Positions 33,022 to 42,555 of a stretch of DNA of 64,000 nucleotides are shown piece after piece. The notes beneath the pieces were generated by a model. The model ran no database searches. It was given only the letters and a program-made list of their open reading frames with translations, and was not told the DNA's origin. Made by a program: the position numbers and the translations under genes. Source of the DNA: Pelagicoccus enzymogenes (GTDB taxonomy: Bacteria; Verrucomicrobiota; Verrucomicrobiia; Opitutales; Opitutaceae). The first letter of the stretch is position 1, and every line of letters starts with the position of its first letter. The stretch is from positions 558,001 through 622,000 of the forward strand of contig NZ_JACYFG010000051.1 in the NCBI RefSeq assembly GCF_014803405.1, in the 5' to 3' direction.

Positions 33022-34047
33022 CTATCCATTCAGCGTCGATTCCGCTTCTCGTAGCGTATCCAAAATTTCCTCAAACGGTGGCGGGGTTCTGAAAAACATC
33101 TGCTCCATCGCCTTGTAGTCCTTCTTGAGGTTTTCGATAGCTTCCGGCCCAGGTAGCAAACGGAAACTTCCCCGTTTCGCGGTCTCATAGTTCGCCCACG
33201 AGGTGCGGAAGAAGCGGGACTTGTGTGCCACTACTCGCTTTAGCAGGTCGTCGTTCTCGAGCGCTTTCTTGCAGATCGGATTTCGCCAAAGCGCGGCGAA
33301 GTCTGCGTAGTGACGCGAGAAGCGGTCGCGTTGTCTCGGACTGGGACGGTGATACTCCGCGTGCAGGATGGTCGCTTTCTCCCAGAAGGTACGTTCGATT
33401 TCGAGGGCTACGACGTGAGCCTGGCAATCCTCGAAATGCCCGGGCGCGAGTTCGTCGACCATGGCGGAAACCTTGCGGCATCCCGTGGGACGCTGGTCGG
33501 TGAGCGAGCCAAACTCCAGTTTTACCCAAGGTGGAATATATCCGCTGTCTTTGGCGTTCCGGTCAGTTGGGTAGTGAAACAGCAGGACAGGCGAGTGAGT
33601 GGCTCCCTCCAGTTCATAGCTTAGCCAGGATTCGCCGTCTTGCCGCTTGCCGATACGTTGGGTGATTTCGTCCTCGAGGAGCGGCTTGAGTTGATCCTCG
33701 ACTACGCTCGCGCAAATCGCCTGCAGTTGTTCCACCAGCTTTATACGTCTCGTATTCGAAAGGCCGATCGCTTCGAGCTCGCTTTCCTCGCAGCCAAGAA
33801 ACCCAGGATCTACCGACAGATCGATGTCTTCGGAAAACCGCTGGATCGTGTTGTAGACTTTCGACAGGGAGGTGCCGCCTTTGAAGACGCAGTTGTCAGC
33901 AATCGGTTTGGCGTGAAAAAGGATACCGAGCATCCAGCAAACCCAGAAATCCTTTTCAACGATGGTTGTATCGATTCCTTGGGTACCTTGGTATTGCTGA
34001 AAATAGAGCCGCCGCTCACTGGCGGGCAAGGTGGCGAAGGCGTTCAT
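33022..34047 (-). CDS. AbiEii-type nucleotidyltransferase (toxin of type IV toxin-antitoxin system)
   Basis: A 341-residue protein of the AbiEii/AbiGii toxin family, a nucleotidyltransferase thought to modify a nucleotide- or RNA-related target. Family motifs: VEKDFWVCWMLGILFHAKPI, the nucleotidyltransferase signature VFKGGTSLSKVYNTIQRFSE, then DIDLSV, and a C-terminal helical region with SRHYADFAALWRNPICKKAL. The ATG at 34047 overlaps the end of the AbiEi-like antitoxin gene by ATGA, so the two are translationally coupled with the antitoxin first. The frame is open upstream but antisense to the antitoxin. Abi systems often defend against phage; here it sits on a tmRNA-targeted island. Confidence 0.85.
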   Translation of the reverse strand: MNAFATLPASERRLYFQQYQGTQGIDTTIVEKDFWVCWMLGILFHAKPIADNCVFKGGTSLSKVYNTIQRFSEDIDLSVDPGFLGCEESELEAIGLSNTRRIKLVEQLQAICASVVEDQLKPLLEDEITQRIGKRQDGESWLSYELEGATHSPVLLFHYPTDRNAKDSGYIPPWVKLEFGSLTDQRPTGCRKVSAMVDELAPGHFEDCQAHVVALEIERTFWEKATILHAEYHRPSPRQRDRFSRHYADFAALWRNPICKKALENDDLLKRVVAHKSRFFRTSWANYETAKRGSFRLLPGPEAIENLKKDYKAMEQMFFRTPPPFEEILDTLREAESTLNG

Positions 34048-34661
34048 TCTACCGTCCCTTTCGTTTGGGCAATCGCGCGCAGGTGCGGACGCATCCATGC
34101 CGGAGCGAGGCGAAGGTCGCTGATGAGCTGCTTGGCTTGCCGCTCGTCGATCGACTTTGCGATAGTGGCCACGCTTCGTTCGCTTACGCTGTCCTTGCCC
34201 ATGTAGCGAAGGGCTTCGACGATCAAACCTGACATGCGGTCGGCCGCGGCAACGCGTTTCGGGGCTACGTGCTTTAGCTCGATCTCTAGTTTGCCAACCT
34301 GGACTTTTCGATTGGGACCATCCGATAGAAATACGATACGAGCAGGGACCTGTTCGGAGAGGTGGAGCAGATTCGCAGCATAGGCCCCCGTGGGGAGCAG
34401 GCGAACTTGGTCGCGCCCCTTCAATGCATCGACGATGGTCTCGATCGAGGGCGTCAGCTCCCCGAGGACGGGATGCGTTTGAGGGTAGGTGTAGAGTCCC
34501 CGTCCAATCCGTTTGATGTCTCCGGCTTTCACGTGACGCGACAAGGCCTTGGCGATGGCCGTCCGCTCTCCGAGATCGGCGAAGTCTGCGGTAGTCCAAA
34601 CAGAACCCATCCCTTTTCCTCGTATGCGGCTAATTAACTTTTTATCAATGGATTGCGTCAC
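34044..34661 (-). CDS. AbiEi-type antitoxin / DUF6088 family protein
   Basis: A protein of about 205 residues and the likely antitoxin and regulator of the AbiE pair. An N-terminal winged helix-turn-helix is visible (TTADFADLGERTAIAKALSR, HVKAGDIKRIGRGLYTYPQT), then the AbiEi/DUF6088 effector region (VRLLPTGAYAANLLHLSEQV, PARIVFLSDGPNRKVQVGKL). The start is uncertain. GTG 34661 gives the family N-terminus SIDKKLISRIRGKG. ATG 34610 has the better RBS (gaggaaaaggg) but would lose part of the domain. An inverted repeat lies just upstream, suitable as its own operator. Confidence 0.8.
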   Translation of the reverse strand: MTQSIDKKLISRIRGKGMGSVWTTADFADLGERTAIAKALSRHVKAGDIKRIGRGLYTYPQTHPVLGELTPSIETIVDALKGRDQVRLLPTGAYAANLLHLSEQVPARIVFLSDGPNRKVQVGKLEIELKHVAPKRVAAADRMSGLIVEALRYMGKDSVSERSVATIAKSIDERQAKQLISDLRLAPAWMRPHLRAIAQTKGTVE

Positions 34662-34678
34662 GAAAGTCGACTGTAATA

Positions 34679-34708
34679 TGTCACAAAAAACTATACTTTT
34701 TCGTGACA
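34679..34708. promoter_or_regulatory. Inverted-repeat operator upstream of the AbiE pair
   Basis: Arms TGTCACAAAAA and TTTTTCGTGACA surround an AT-rich core containing CTATAC, which read on the minus strand gives GTATAG, a possible -10 box. A third half-site GTCACGAAA lies at 34659-34668. The arrangement fits autorepression by AbiEi, a known behaviour of this family. Confidence 0.55.
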
Positions 34709-34937
34709 CAATGCTTGGTTCTTAGGGGCGACGCAAGAAAGATTAGCAGTGAGCCCGAGGGGGGGCGGAGGGAACGGATCTGGTGTCGTTGCGAGGGACT
34801 GACCCGCATTGGCTAAACCTGCCCTCGCATCCGTCTAGAACAGACTCATTGCCCGACATTTGCCAGATCCAACCACTGCTCAAGAGGTGCAAACACATCT
34901 ACTGGTATGCAGATCAGGCTGTTTAGATGAATACAAG

Positions 34938-35297
<360 letters not shown>

Positions 35298-35473
35298 ATG
35301 GCAGGCGTAGCCTGCAATTGAGATTGAAAATTTCAGATGTCTTGTCGCGAAGCTCCTAGAGTGTCGCCTCGCTCGGTACGACTTTGCTGGGGCCGCTTTT
35401 CAGCGGCGGTTTGACTGGAAGTCAAAGAACAAGGACCGGAAACGTGTCAGAAACTTTTCCGAAATCAAGTGAT

Positions 35474-35995
35474 TTAGTCAGCTGCTGGTGGCTGGAGTTC
35501 CTTCTTGTCCTCGGAGAAGAGCACGGAGAGGCCGATGAGACCGAAGAACCCGCCGCCGAGAATGGCGATCCAGCGTAGCCCGCTTTGGCTGAGCGGCCGG
35601 TGGAATTGGGTGGGGTTGTCGGGATTGATGTAGACGGGAAGGGTGTTGCCGATGGCGAATTGGCCTTCGACGGGCTCGTCCTTATCGTAGCCTTTGGAGG
35701 AGGACTGGGAGTCGGTGTAGCTGCGTGCTCCGGAGGGGAGGTCCACTTGAAAGCTGTAGTGGATGGCCCAGCCTCCTTCGAGACCACCGTGTCTGGCTTC
35801 GCTTTGGGTGATGGTGGCTTCGTAGTAGTCCCAGTTGGCTTTAGCGTGGGCGTCCTCTTCCGCGGCTTGGAAACCGAAGTAGTAAATGATGAGGGCGGCG
35901 ATGCCGAACCAGACGAGACAGCTCCAGCGGCCGGCCTTTGGGGTCTCGGGAATCGGGGATGTCTTTTCTGGGGATGGTGAGGGTGATTTGCTCAT
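35474..35995 (-). CDS. DUF3592 domain-containing membrane protein
   Basis: A 173-residue protein with an N-terminal transmembrane helix (CLVWFGIAALIIYYFGFQAA), an external DUF3592 beta-domain (YYEATITQSEARHGG, HYSFQVDLPSGARSYTDSQS, NTLPVYINPDNPTQFHRP) and a second helix (IAILGGGFFGLIGLSVLFSE). The TM-beta-TM layout and the 'YNPxxP' style motif are typical of DUF3592. The function is unknown. It is transcribed alone, between tmRNA and a wrecked regulator locus. Confidence 0.85.
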   Translation of the reverse strand: MSKSPSPSPEKTSPIPETPKAGRWSCLVWFGIAALIIYYFGFQAAEEDAHAKANWDYYEATITQSEARHGGLEGGWAIHYSFQVDLPSGARSYTDSQSSSKGYDKDEPVEGQFAIGNTLPVYINPDNPTQFHRPLSQSGLRWIAILGGGFFGLIGLSVLFSEDKKELQPPAAD

Positions 35996-36011
35996 GGGAG
36001 GATGCTGTTTA

Positions 36012-36110
36012 AACCACGGTTTACACAGATAGACTGGGATGGTCTAAGGTTGGTGTGGGTGAGCCTGAGGGATTTTTGGAACCAAGGATGAACGCGGATT
36101 TTTTTGATAG
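36012..36110. repeat. Degenerate dispersed intergenic motif (two tracts)
   Basis: 'aaccacggtttacacagata' near 36012 and 'ggaaccaaggatgaacgcgg' followed by a T run near 36079 resemble the dispersed Verrucomicrobial intergenic motif also seen near 9654. Confidence 0.35.
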
Positions 36111-36126
36111 TGAAGGAATCTTGGAT

Positions 36127-36370
36127 CTATGACGCGTAAGATTCTAGCTTATCTGTCGTGGATTTATAGATACGGAGGGCTAGGGAGTTGAGATTTAGCT
36201 TTGCTGCGAGGGCGGCGGGAAAGATGCCGAGCCAGTAGGTTTTAATCCAAATGCGTGCGGCTTGGCGGAGATGGTTGATTTTGGATACGAGTTGCGGCGC
36301 GATAGCGTAGTAGGTGGCGACGAGGTCTCGGCCGCTTGGGGTTGCGAGCTGGCCCGCTGGCAGGCGCCGT
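36127..36370 (-). pseudogene. C-terminal remnant of a CFI-box-type protein
   Basis: In this frame the residues GRDLVATYYAIAPQLVSKIN, HLRQAARIWIKTYWLGIFPA and AALAAKLNLNSLALRI resemble the C-terminal helical module that follows the 'CFIATAAYG' box in CFI-box-CTERM proteins. The CFI box and everything before it are missing. It abuts the LacI remnant in another frame near 36370, so a deletion probably joined the two genes. Confidence 0.45.
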
Positions 36371-36679
36371 TGAAGAAGGCGCTGTCGATGAGGTCGTTTT
36401 TCCAGTCGTCCTCGTTTGAGAAGAAATCCAGCCAGGCGAGGTTGCAGACCGCGGCGCTCGGATTGTTTTCCCGCAGCTGCGTCATCAGGACGGAAGCCAG
36501 CGGGTTGACTCGATTGCCGAGGGCGAGGGCGGTTTGGCGGACGCGCTCTTTGGTTTCGGGGCGGATTCGGGGTCGTCCGGCAGGGATCGCGAGACCGTGC
36601 TGGTAGAAACGCCGGCGGCGGCGGGCACATCGTCCATCGAGGGGCGGGTCTTGGCGGTAGAATGTGCAGCTTCGTCCAT
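36371..36679 (-). pseudogene. Truncated, frameshifted LacI family regulator
   Basis: The N-terminal LacI helix-turn-helix is clear (RPSMDDVPAAAGVSTSTVSR), followed by a one-base frameshift near 36575. The second frame continues with LacI-like sequence (PETKERVRQTALALGNRVNP, NPSAAVCNLAWLDFFSNEDD, FFNGACQRAS). The rest of the sugar-binding domain (about 230 residues) is absent. It cannot make a functional repressor. Confidence 0.75.
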
Positions 36680-36972
36680 GCAGGCAAGAGGGGGAGCGAC
36701 TGATGTTTTAGGGATTCGGCGGCGGTTGGGTATGGTTATTTAGTCATGTGTGGAGCTCTTGCCTTCCAGGGTGCCCGATTGTCGCATCGCCCGGATGGCG
36801 GCCGCCGCGTGAAGCGGGCTGGTTGGAATCTTTTTTGTCGAAAGGTTTAGTGATTTGTCGGGCTTGGCGGCTCTTACGCTTTGGTAAGGCAGCTCACTCT
36901 CCGGCGTAGATCGGCTGTTTGGACGAAATCGCCTCGCTCTTACTTCGTTTGCCCCCCCTAAAGCTACCCTAG

Positions 36973-37488
36973 ATGAAAGACCTAAAGGAGCGTGGATCTT
37001 GGTTCACGGAAGAAATTCTACCGCATGAAGAAAGGCTGCGAAAGTGGCTGAGAAGCCAGTTTGACTTGAGGGATGGTGTCGATGACGTGGTGCAGGAGGC
37101 GTTTATGCAGGTGTACAAAGCGTCGGAAAAACGACCCATTACGAATCCGAAAGCCTACCTTTATTCGATCGCTCGTAACGCGTCTTACAAAAAGCTCAAA
37201 AAGGATGCGATGCTTGTCTCTGAGTCGTTTGAGGAGAGCTCGACGGTTGTTCCGTTCGAACCTTCCAAGGGTTCGGATGACTGGGTCATCTACCAAGAGG
37301 AGGTGGGGATGCTGCGCGACGCAATCCAGCGGCTTCCCAAAAAATGCAGAAAGATCTTTGTGATGAGAAGAATCCAAGGCTTGTCCCATGCCGAGATCGC
37401 CGAGCGCCTAGGGATATCGGTGAACACCGTTTCCGCCCAGCTTACGATAGGATTGCGGAAGTGCGCTCAATTTTTTGAAAAGGTCTAG
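36973..37488 (+). CDS. ECF-type RNA polymerase sigma factor (FecI-like)
   Basis: A 171-residue sigma-70 family factor with only regions 2 and 4. Region 2: LRKWLRSQFDLRDGVDDVVQ, then EAFMQVYKAS. Region 4: QRLPKKCRKIFVMRRIQGLS, HAEIAERLGISVNTVSAQLT (helix-turn-helix). This pattern matches FecI-like factors. The next gene encodes a FecR-like anti-sigma factor after 37 bases, followed by an STN-domain TonB receptor. The three probably form a surface-signalling cassette in which ligand binding at the receptor releases this sigma factor to activate its own target genes. Confidence 0.9.
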   Translation: MKDLKERGSWFTEEILPHEERLRKWLRSQFDLRDGVDDVVQEAFMQVYKASEKRPITNPKAYLYSIARNASYKKLKKDAMLVSESFEESSTVVPFEPSKGSDDWVIYQEEVGMLRDAIQRLPKKCRKIFVMRRIQGLSHAEIAERLGISVNTVSAQLTIGLRKCAQFFEKV

Positions 37489-37525
37489 GGGCCTGGGCTG
37501 GAGACCGAACCAATCTTTAAGGAAC

Positions 37526-38530
37526 ATGAAATCGAATATCGAAAAGACCGCTAGCCAGTGGGCCATCCGCGAGCAGGAAGGCTTGTCGGCTGCGGAGCGG
37601 GAGGAGCTGAGCAAGTGGCTTGTGGAGACGCCTGGCGCTCGGCGGGCATTGGAGCGGATGCGGAAAACGTGGGGACGATTCGAAATGCTGCGTAATACCG
37701 ACCTTGCCGATGACCTCGTTGGCGATGAGTCCTCTGTGAATTGGTATTGGTATTCGTCACTCGCAGCTGGGTTGGTATTGGCGATCACGGCTTTGGCGTG
37801 GACCTTTATTCAAACTCCCTCTCACGATTCGCTGGAGGCGGAAGCAAGGGAGCTCCTCCGCTGGGAATCGGCCGATTTCGCGGAATTGGAGGATGGGTCC
37901 ACGATAGACTTAAATAACGGAGCGGAAATTGAATACCAGTTTTCGGAAGGGAGCAGAAGTATTTGGGTCCTGCGTGGGGAGGCTTATTTTACGGTGGCCC
38001 CGGATCCCGAGCGGCCGTTTGTTGTGTATGCGGGGAATTCAGTGACTCAGGCGGTCGGCACCCAGTTCAATGTTAAGCTCAAGGAACGTTCCGTGGAAGT
38101 TCTGGTTACGGAGGGAAAGGTTCGATTTTCGTTTCAGCAGACCGATGCCGTGCGCCCAGAGGAAGACGAAGCGTCGGCGGTGGAGTCGGCTTATCTGACG
38201 GAGCAGCATTGCGCCTCGCTGTTGAATGACCCGGAAGAGGATTCTGGCTTTGTGATCCGGGAATTGGACCCAGAAGAGCTTCGCAGCTTGATCGTATGGA
38301 AGCCTGTTACGTTGAGGTTTGATTCTACTCCGCTGGCGGAGGTTTTGGAGTTGTTTAATCAATACAATGAGATCCAGTTGGTATTGGAGGATGGGGAACT
38401 GGGTGACTTGAAGGTGGCGGCGAAGTTTCGTTCCAACAAGTTGGATGGCTTTGTGCGATTGCTTGAGGCGACGTCCGGAATCAAGTCGAGACGCGAAGGT
38501 GATAATATCTACTTGTACGCTGGAAATTAG
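37526..38530 (+). CDS. FecR family anti-sigma factor / signal-transducing membrane protein
   Basis: A 334-residue inner-membrane protein. The cytoplasmic N-terminal DUF4880-like segment (ASQWAIREQEGLSAAEREEL, SKWLVETPGARRALERM) binds the sigma factor. One transmembrane helix follows (YWYSSLAAGLVLAITALAWT). The periplasmic FecR domain (LRWESADFAELEDGSTIDLN, VLRGEAYFTVAPDPERPFVV) and the C-terminal STN-like part (TLRFDSTPLAEVLELFNQYN) sense the receptor. ATG 37526 with RBS aaggaac was chosen over an upstream in-frame start. It is co-transcribed with the sigma gene. Confidence 0.9.
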   Translation: MKSNIEKTASQWAIREQEGLSAAEREELSKWLVETPGARRALERMRKTWGRFEMLRNTDLADDLVGDESSVNWYWYSSLAAGLVLAITALAWTFIQTPSHDSLEAEARELLRWESADFAELEDGSTIDLNNGAEIEYQFSEGSRSIWVLRGEAYFTVAPDPERPFVVYAGNSVTQAVGTQFNVKLKERSVEVLVTEGKVRFSFQQTDAVRPEEDEASAVESAYLTEQHCASLLNDPEEDSGFVIRELDPEELRSLIVWKPVTLRFDSTPLAEVLELFNQYNEIQLVLEDGELGDLKVAAKFRSNKLDGFVRLLEATSGIKSRREGDNIYLYAGN

Positions 38531-39043
38531 GGGGCGGGGTCTATTCGCAGTAATTATATAACGATCCGCCACGGGTAATCGAACTCCGCTGCCGTCCCGG
38601 GAGCGTTCTTACGGATCGGAGGAGCCGCTTGCATCCGCCGATGTTTTTTTCGCTCGCCGCCGATGCCTTGTCATGGCGGGCTTGATGCTCATTGATCAGT
38701 CTAAAGGGCCGGCCTTGCGTCCCTGTCTAGGGTATGTTGCTTTTCGGACGATGATCCGAATTCCTAGTCAACCGTTTTCTCGTTCCTTTCCATGTTTCGG
38801 GGCGTATTCGAGCAAGCGGGCGCGAGGAGCTGATTTCCTGAAAAGGCGTCTGGGTAAAACTCCAACTTGACCGCAAAGCGTGGACGAAGCATAAACAGAA
38901 AAGCCGCAACCGAAATTGTAGGATTCCGAGTCCCGGCGCCCGCCCCTGTGTTTACCTATCCTTTGGGCGCGACGATCTCCCGCGAAACTATACATGTTCT
39001 GATTTATCGGACGGTCTCTGAGATAAATTTCAAAATACTTTTA
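38531..39043. other. About 500-base gap before the STN-type receptor
   Basis: No gene was recognised. A frame open from about 38867 runs into the receptor, but its residues (RGSINRKAA..., VPAPAPVF) do not look like an export signal. It probably holds the promoter used by the adjacent sigma factor; no convincing box was found by eye. Confidence 0.35.
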
Positions 39044-42000
39044 GTGAGTAAATTGGTTTTAGCACTCTGCAGGAATGACGAACCATTCTGCAAATGCCTA
39101 CCCCCAATAATAGTACCATCCACGCTGATTTTTCGAAAGCGGGTGATAGTCGTCTTGTTGGGGCTTTTGGTGTGTCTTGCCCAAGGCTGGGGATCGCAGT
39201 TGATCGCATCCGATTCCGCAAAAGTGCAGTTTCGTATTCCGAAAGGATCAGCCGAAGAGACCTTGAAAACAGCGGCGGAACAAGCGGACATCGATCTCAT
39301 GTTCGAGTATCAACTGGTCGCATCCGTTACGACGGATGCCCTAGAGGGAGTTTACTCCATCGATCAAGCGTTCTCGCTTCTCTTGCTGAATTCCAATTTG
39401 CAGTTGTTCAAAGATCCGGAGTCCCAGTCCTATGCGATTATCCGATCTGAGGCAGGTTCGTATCGTACCCCCCGGAATTCCGGGTCTGTTAACTCCAATA
39501 TAAAAGTAGGAAACGATATGAAAAAAACGAAATCTGGCGTCCGTAAAATTTTTGCGGTCGTAGGTGGTTTGATTGTAGGCGCTAATTCCCCATTGAGCGG
39601 GCAAGCGGGAGAATCGTCGTTGGATGGCGACGAGGTTTTCGAACTGTCTCCCTTCGAGGTAGGCGCCCAGGAAGAGCAAGGCTATCGGGCGACGAGTTCG
39701 CTGGTGGGCGGCCGTACTAAAATGAGTATGGACGATATAGCGAATTCGGTCGATGTTATAACGAAAGACCTGATGGAGGATATGGCGGTAACGGATATCC
39801 AAGACATCGCGGTCATCGCGAATAACGTCGAACCGGCTACCGTCGGCTTTGCCAATACCTCCGGCGAGTCGCGCGAGGTATGGAATTATAACTGGATTAC
39901 GATTCGCGGCTTTCGTGTAGGGACGGCGACGCGCAACTTCATGAATCTCGAGACTAGCGTCGATGCTTATAATACGCAAAGCGTCGATTTCTCAAAGGGG
40001 CCGAATGCGGTATTGTTTGGTCTGGGCGACCCGGGCGGAACATATAATTATTCGACCAAAACGCCGTTTTTCGAGGATGATAATTCCGTGTCCTACAAGA
40101 TTGGAAGCGAAGGGGGGCATCGCTTTTCCTTTGATGTAAATCGGGTGCTGGTGGAGGACAAGCTTTCGGTGCGTGTAAACGGATTGAAGCAGGACTGGGA
40201 ATATTATCACAAGCCGGGGTATACGCAAACCGATGCGCTGCACGTGTCGCTGCGGTGGAAACCCTTGGAAAACTCGACCTTTACCTTTAGCCACGAATAT
40301 AATAACGTCGATCGCGCGTATCCGAAAATGTATTTCGGACAGGACCGGGTTACGCCTTGGCTGGCGGCCGGCGGTCCGGAGGTCGTGGATTTCGCTCTGG
40401 ACGTCGACGACCCGCGCAATCCGGATGGGATCGCCAAGGGCAGTAACGTGCTGCTGGCGGGAAATGACAAGGCGACTCCTGTGGGCGATGCGGCGATGAG
40501 CATCAAGGGCGTTACTTATATGGTGCACGACCTCGAGGACGTAGTGCATGATCGCTTCTTGCAGATTGATCCGTATGTCGTTAATGGATTGCAAGTTGCG
40601 GATCCGTATACCTACGCGAATTTCGGCTATCCGATGAACTACAGCGCTTCTGGCCCGAACGGTCTGTCGGATACGCGCTACAACGTGACGGAACTGAATT
40701 TCCAACAGAAGTTAGCTGAGAATCTGTATTTGGATTTGTCCTACGGAAAGAACGATCAGCAAAAGCTTTCCGCCAACGGAATCAATTCCGACATCTGGGT
40801 GTACCCGGAAGCGGGCGAGCGTTTTGGCGAGTTGTACACGGTGACCAGCCGTCCTATGCAAATGCGCCGTTATTGGGATATTGAGGATATTCGAATGTCT
40901 TTATCCTATGATTTCGATTTCGGTGATCGCAGCAATTACCTTGGCTCGCACCGCATTGCCGTGATGGCCGAGAAAAATGATAAAACGGAGATTTGGGAGC
41001 AAGGGCGACTGGTGACCACTCGCGATCCGAATAATGAAATTTCGGGAAGCCTGAGAGCGAGCAAGCTGCGTCCCTCCTTCTATTCGTTTTTCAATCCGGC
41101 GGAAGGCGAGTATACCGCAATGGACTGGCGCCAGACCTATTGGGATCAGGATCGGATTGAGATCGATGGCTACGCTTTTGATTGGCTGCAGACGGACCTA
41201 TGGGCGAACATGGCGCTGCGTCAGAAGCTCGATACCAAGCTCTATGTATTGCAGAGCCGGTTCTGGAACGATCGAATCGTGACCTCCATCGGCTACCGCA
41301 AAGAAGCGAGGGACGAATTCCGTTCGGCGGGCACGTATGCAGACCAGACCGACCCGACGGCGATTATCGTTCCAGAATATGGATACGTTGATAACAAGCC
41401 GGCAGGCGAGAGCTCCTTCCGCTATGCGAAGATTCCCGGGGAGCCGACGGACTACGTATCCGGGATTTCGCGCAACCATGGGCTTGTATTCCATGCGACG
41501 GATTGGGTGAGCCTCACCTATAACCGCTCGAATAGCATTGGCTTGCCTTCGGACAGCAAGGACATCTTCGGGAATTTCCTAGGTTCCTCGCAAGGCATCA
41601 CCGACGACTACGGAGTGCGCTTCAAGCTTCTGGAGGAAAAGGTGTTTCTCTCCTTGAACGCCTATGAGACGCACTCGGACGAATCGATGCAGTTCGGGGA
41701 TTTCCGGACGGATGCCTGGACGCTGGAGGAGATCCTAGTCGCGAATTCCGATGTGACCGGAGTGACCAGCAATATGCTGGAAAACGGAAACGGGCACACG
41801 AATGCCAGCAAGGTGGCGGAAGGCATAGAGTTGATGATCAACGGAAACTTCGCCAACGGCTGGAGCTTCCGGATCTCGGGCAGCCAGAACGAAACCCTGA
41901 TCAATGAGGCCGGGATGGATATGATTGCCTTCTGGGACGAGCGCTATGCGAACGTGTATTCCAACCCGGCGTACCAGGGATTGTATATAAACGACGGATC

Positions 42001-42475
42001 GAGCACCTTTGGGGCGCGGGTCGACGACGCGGCGTATGAGATCGCCAAGATTCGGGCCCTGCAGGACAACCAGCAGTTCCCGTCCTCCAAGTACGCCCTG
42101 ACGAGCATCGTCAAGTACAAGGTGCAGGGGGATGGTTTCCTGGGGGGCTCTTCCTTCGGTACGGTGATCGACTGGAAGAGCGCCCCCATCGTGGGCTACT
42201 ATCAGGATGCCTCTGGCAACTTTGATATCACCCGTCCGGCCAAGGGCGAGGAGCGTACCAATGTCGACTTTTTCGCCGCCTACGGTCGCTCCTTGACCGA
42301 CAAGGTCGATTGGCGACTGCAGTTGAACGTCCGCAACGTATTCGATGACAACGATCCTTATGTAATCGAAAAGCGAAGTGTGGGGACGGATCCTGATAAC
42401 TTCACGTGGCAGAACTACAAGTGGAGGCCGGTCAATGGCCTGACCTGGGAGCTGACGAATTCCTTTAGCTTCTAG
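39044..42475 (+). CDS. TonB-dependent receptor with N-terminal secretin/TonB (STN) domain
   Basis: An outer-membrane receptor of about 1140 residues. After a hydrophobic export segment (RKRVIVVLLGLLVCLAQGWG) comes an STN domain (VQFRIPKGSAEETLKTAAEQ, DIDLMFEYQLV), the sensor of surface signalling. Then a second signal-like segment (VGGLIVGANSPLSGQAG), a TonB box region, the plug (VDVITKDLMEDMAVTDIQDI, DFSKGPNAVLFGLGDPGGTY) and a large barrel ending LTWELTNSFSF (terminal Phe as usual). It pairs with the FecI/FecR genes just upstream. The start is uncertain: GTG 39044 is used here, but ATG 39094 with a one-base slip near the T run at 39128 would give a cleaner signal peptide. The substrate is unknown. 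Confidence 0.85.
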   Translation: MSKLVLALCRNDEPFCKCLPPIIVPSTLIFRKRVIVVLLGLLVCLAQGWGSQLIASDSAKVQFRIPKGSAEETLKTAAEQADIDLMFEYQLVASVTTDALEGVYSIDQAFSLLLLNSNLQLFKDPESQSYAIIRSEAGSYRTPRNSGSVNSNIKVGNDMKKTKSGVRKIFAVVGGLIVGANSPLSGQAGESSLDGDEVFELSPFEVGAQEEQGYRATSSLVGGRTKMSMDDIANSVDVITKDLMEDMAVTDIQDIAVIANNVEPATVGFANTSGESREVWNYNWITIRGFRVGTATRNFMNLETSVDAYNTQSVDFSKGPNAVLFGLGDPGGTYNYSTKTPFFEDDNSVSYKIGSEGGHRFSFDVNRVLVEDKLSVRVNGLKQDWEYYHKPGYTQTDALHVSLRWKPLENSTFTFSHEYNNVDRAYPKMYFGQDRVTPWLAAGGPEVVDFALDVDDPRNPDGIAKGSNVLLAGNDKATPVGDAAMSIKGVTYMVHDLEDVVHDRFLQIDPYVVNGLQVADPYTYANFGYPMNYSASGPNGLSDTRYNVTELNFQQKLAENLYLDLSYGKNDQQKLSANGINSDIWVYPEAGERFGELYTVTSRPMQMRRYWDIEDIRMSLSYDFDFGDRSNYLGSHRIAVMAEKNDKTEIWEQGRLVTTRDPNNEISGSLRASKLRPSFYSFFNPAEGEYTAMDWRQTYWDQDRIEIDGYAFDWLQTDLWANMALRQKLDTKLYVLQSRFWNDRIVTSIGYRKEARDEFRSAGTYADQTDPTAIIVPEYGYVDNKPAGESSFRYAKIPGEPTDYVSGISRNHGLVFHATDWVSLTYNRSNSIGLPSDSKDIFGNFLGSSQGITDDYGVRFKLLEEKVFLSLNAYETHSDESMQFGDFRTDAWTLEEILVANSDVTGVTSNMLENGNGHTNASKVAEGIELMINGNFANGWSFRISGSQNETLINEAGMDMIAFWDERYANVYSNPAYQGLYINDGSSTFGARVDDAAYEIAKIRALQDNQQFPSSKYALTSIVKYKVQGDGFLGGSSFGTVIDWKSAPIVGYYQDASGNFDITRPAKGEERTNVDFFAAYGRSLTDKVDWRLQLNVRNVFDDNDPYVIEKRSVGTDPDNFTWQNYKWRPVNGLTWELTNSFSF

Positions 42476-42516
42476 GAGACTGTCTGCGGACCGAATATAA
42501 GTTGATTTAGGAGTGC

Positions 42517-42555
42517 GAGGGTCGCGCGGCTTGGATGCTGGCGCGACCCTCTTTT
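42517..42555 (+). terminator. Rho-independent terminator after the STN receptor
   Basis: An 11-bp stem (GAGGGTCGCGC / GCGCGACCCTC) with a 13-base loop, followed by TTTT, about 40 bases after the receptor stop. Confidence 0.9.

Noticed and set aside
38673-38870. A 65-residue frame in the gap before the STN receptor
   Set aside because: No RBS, family or conserved pattern was seen, and it lies in a probable promoter region.
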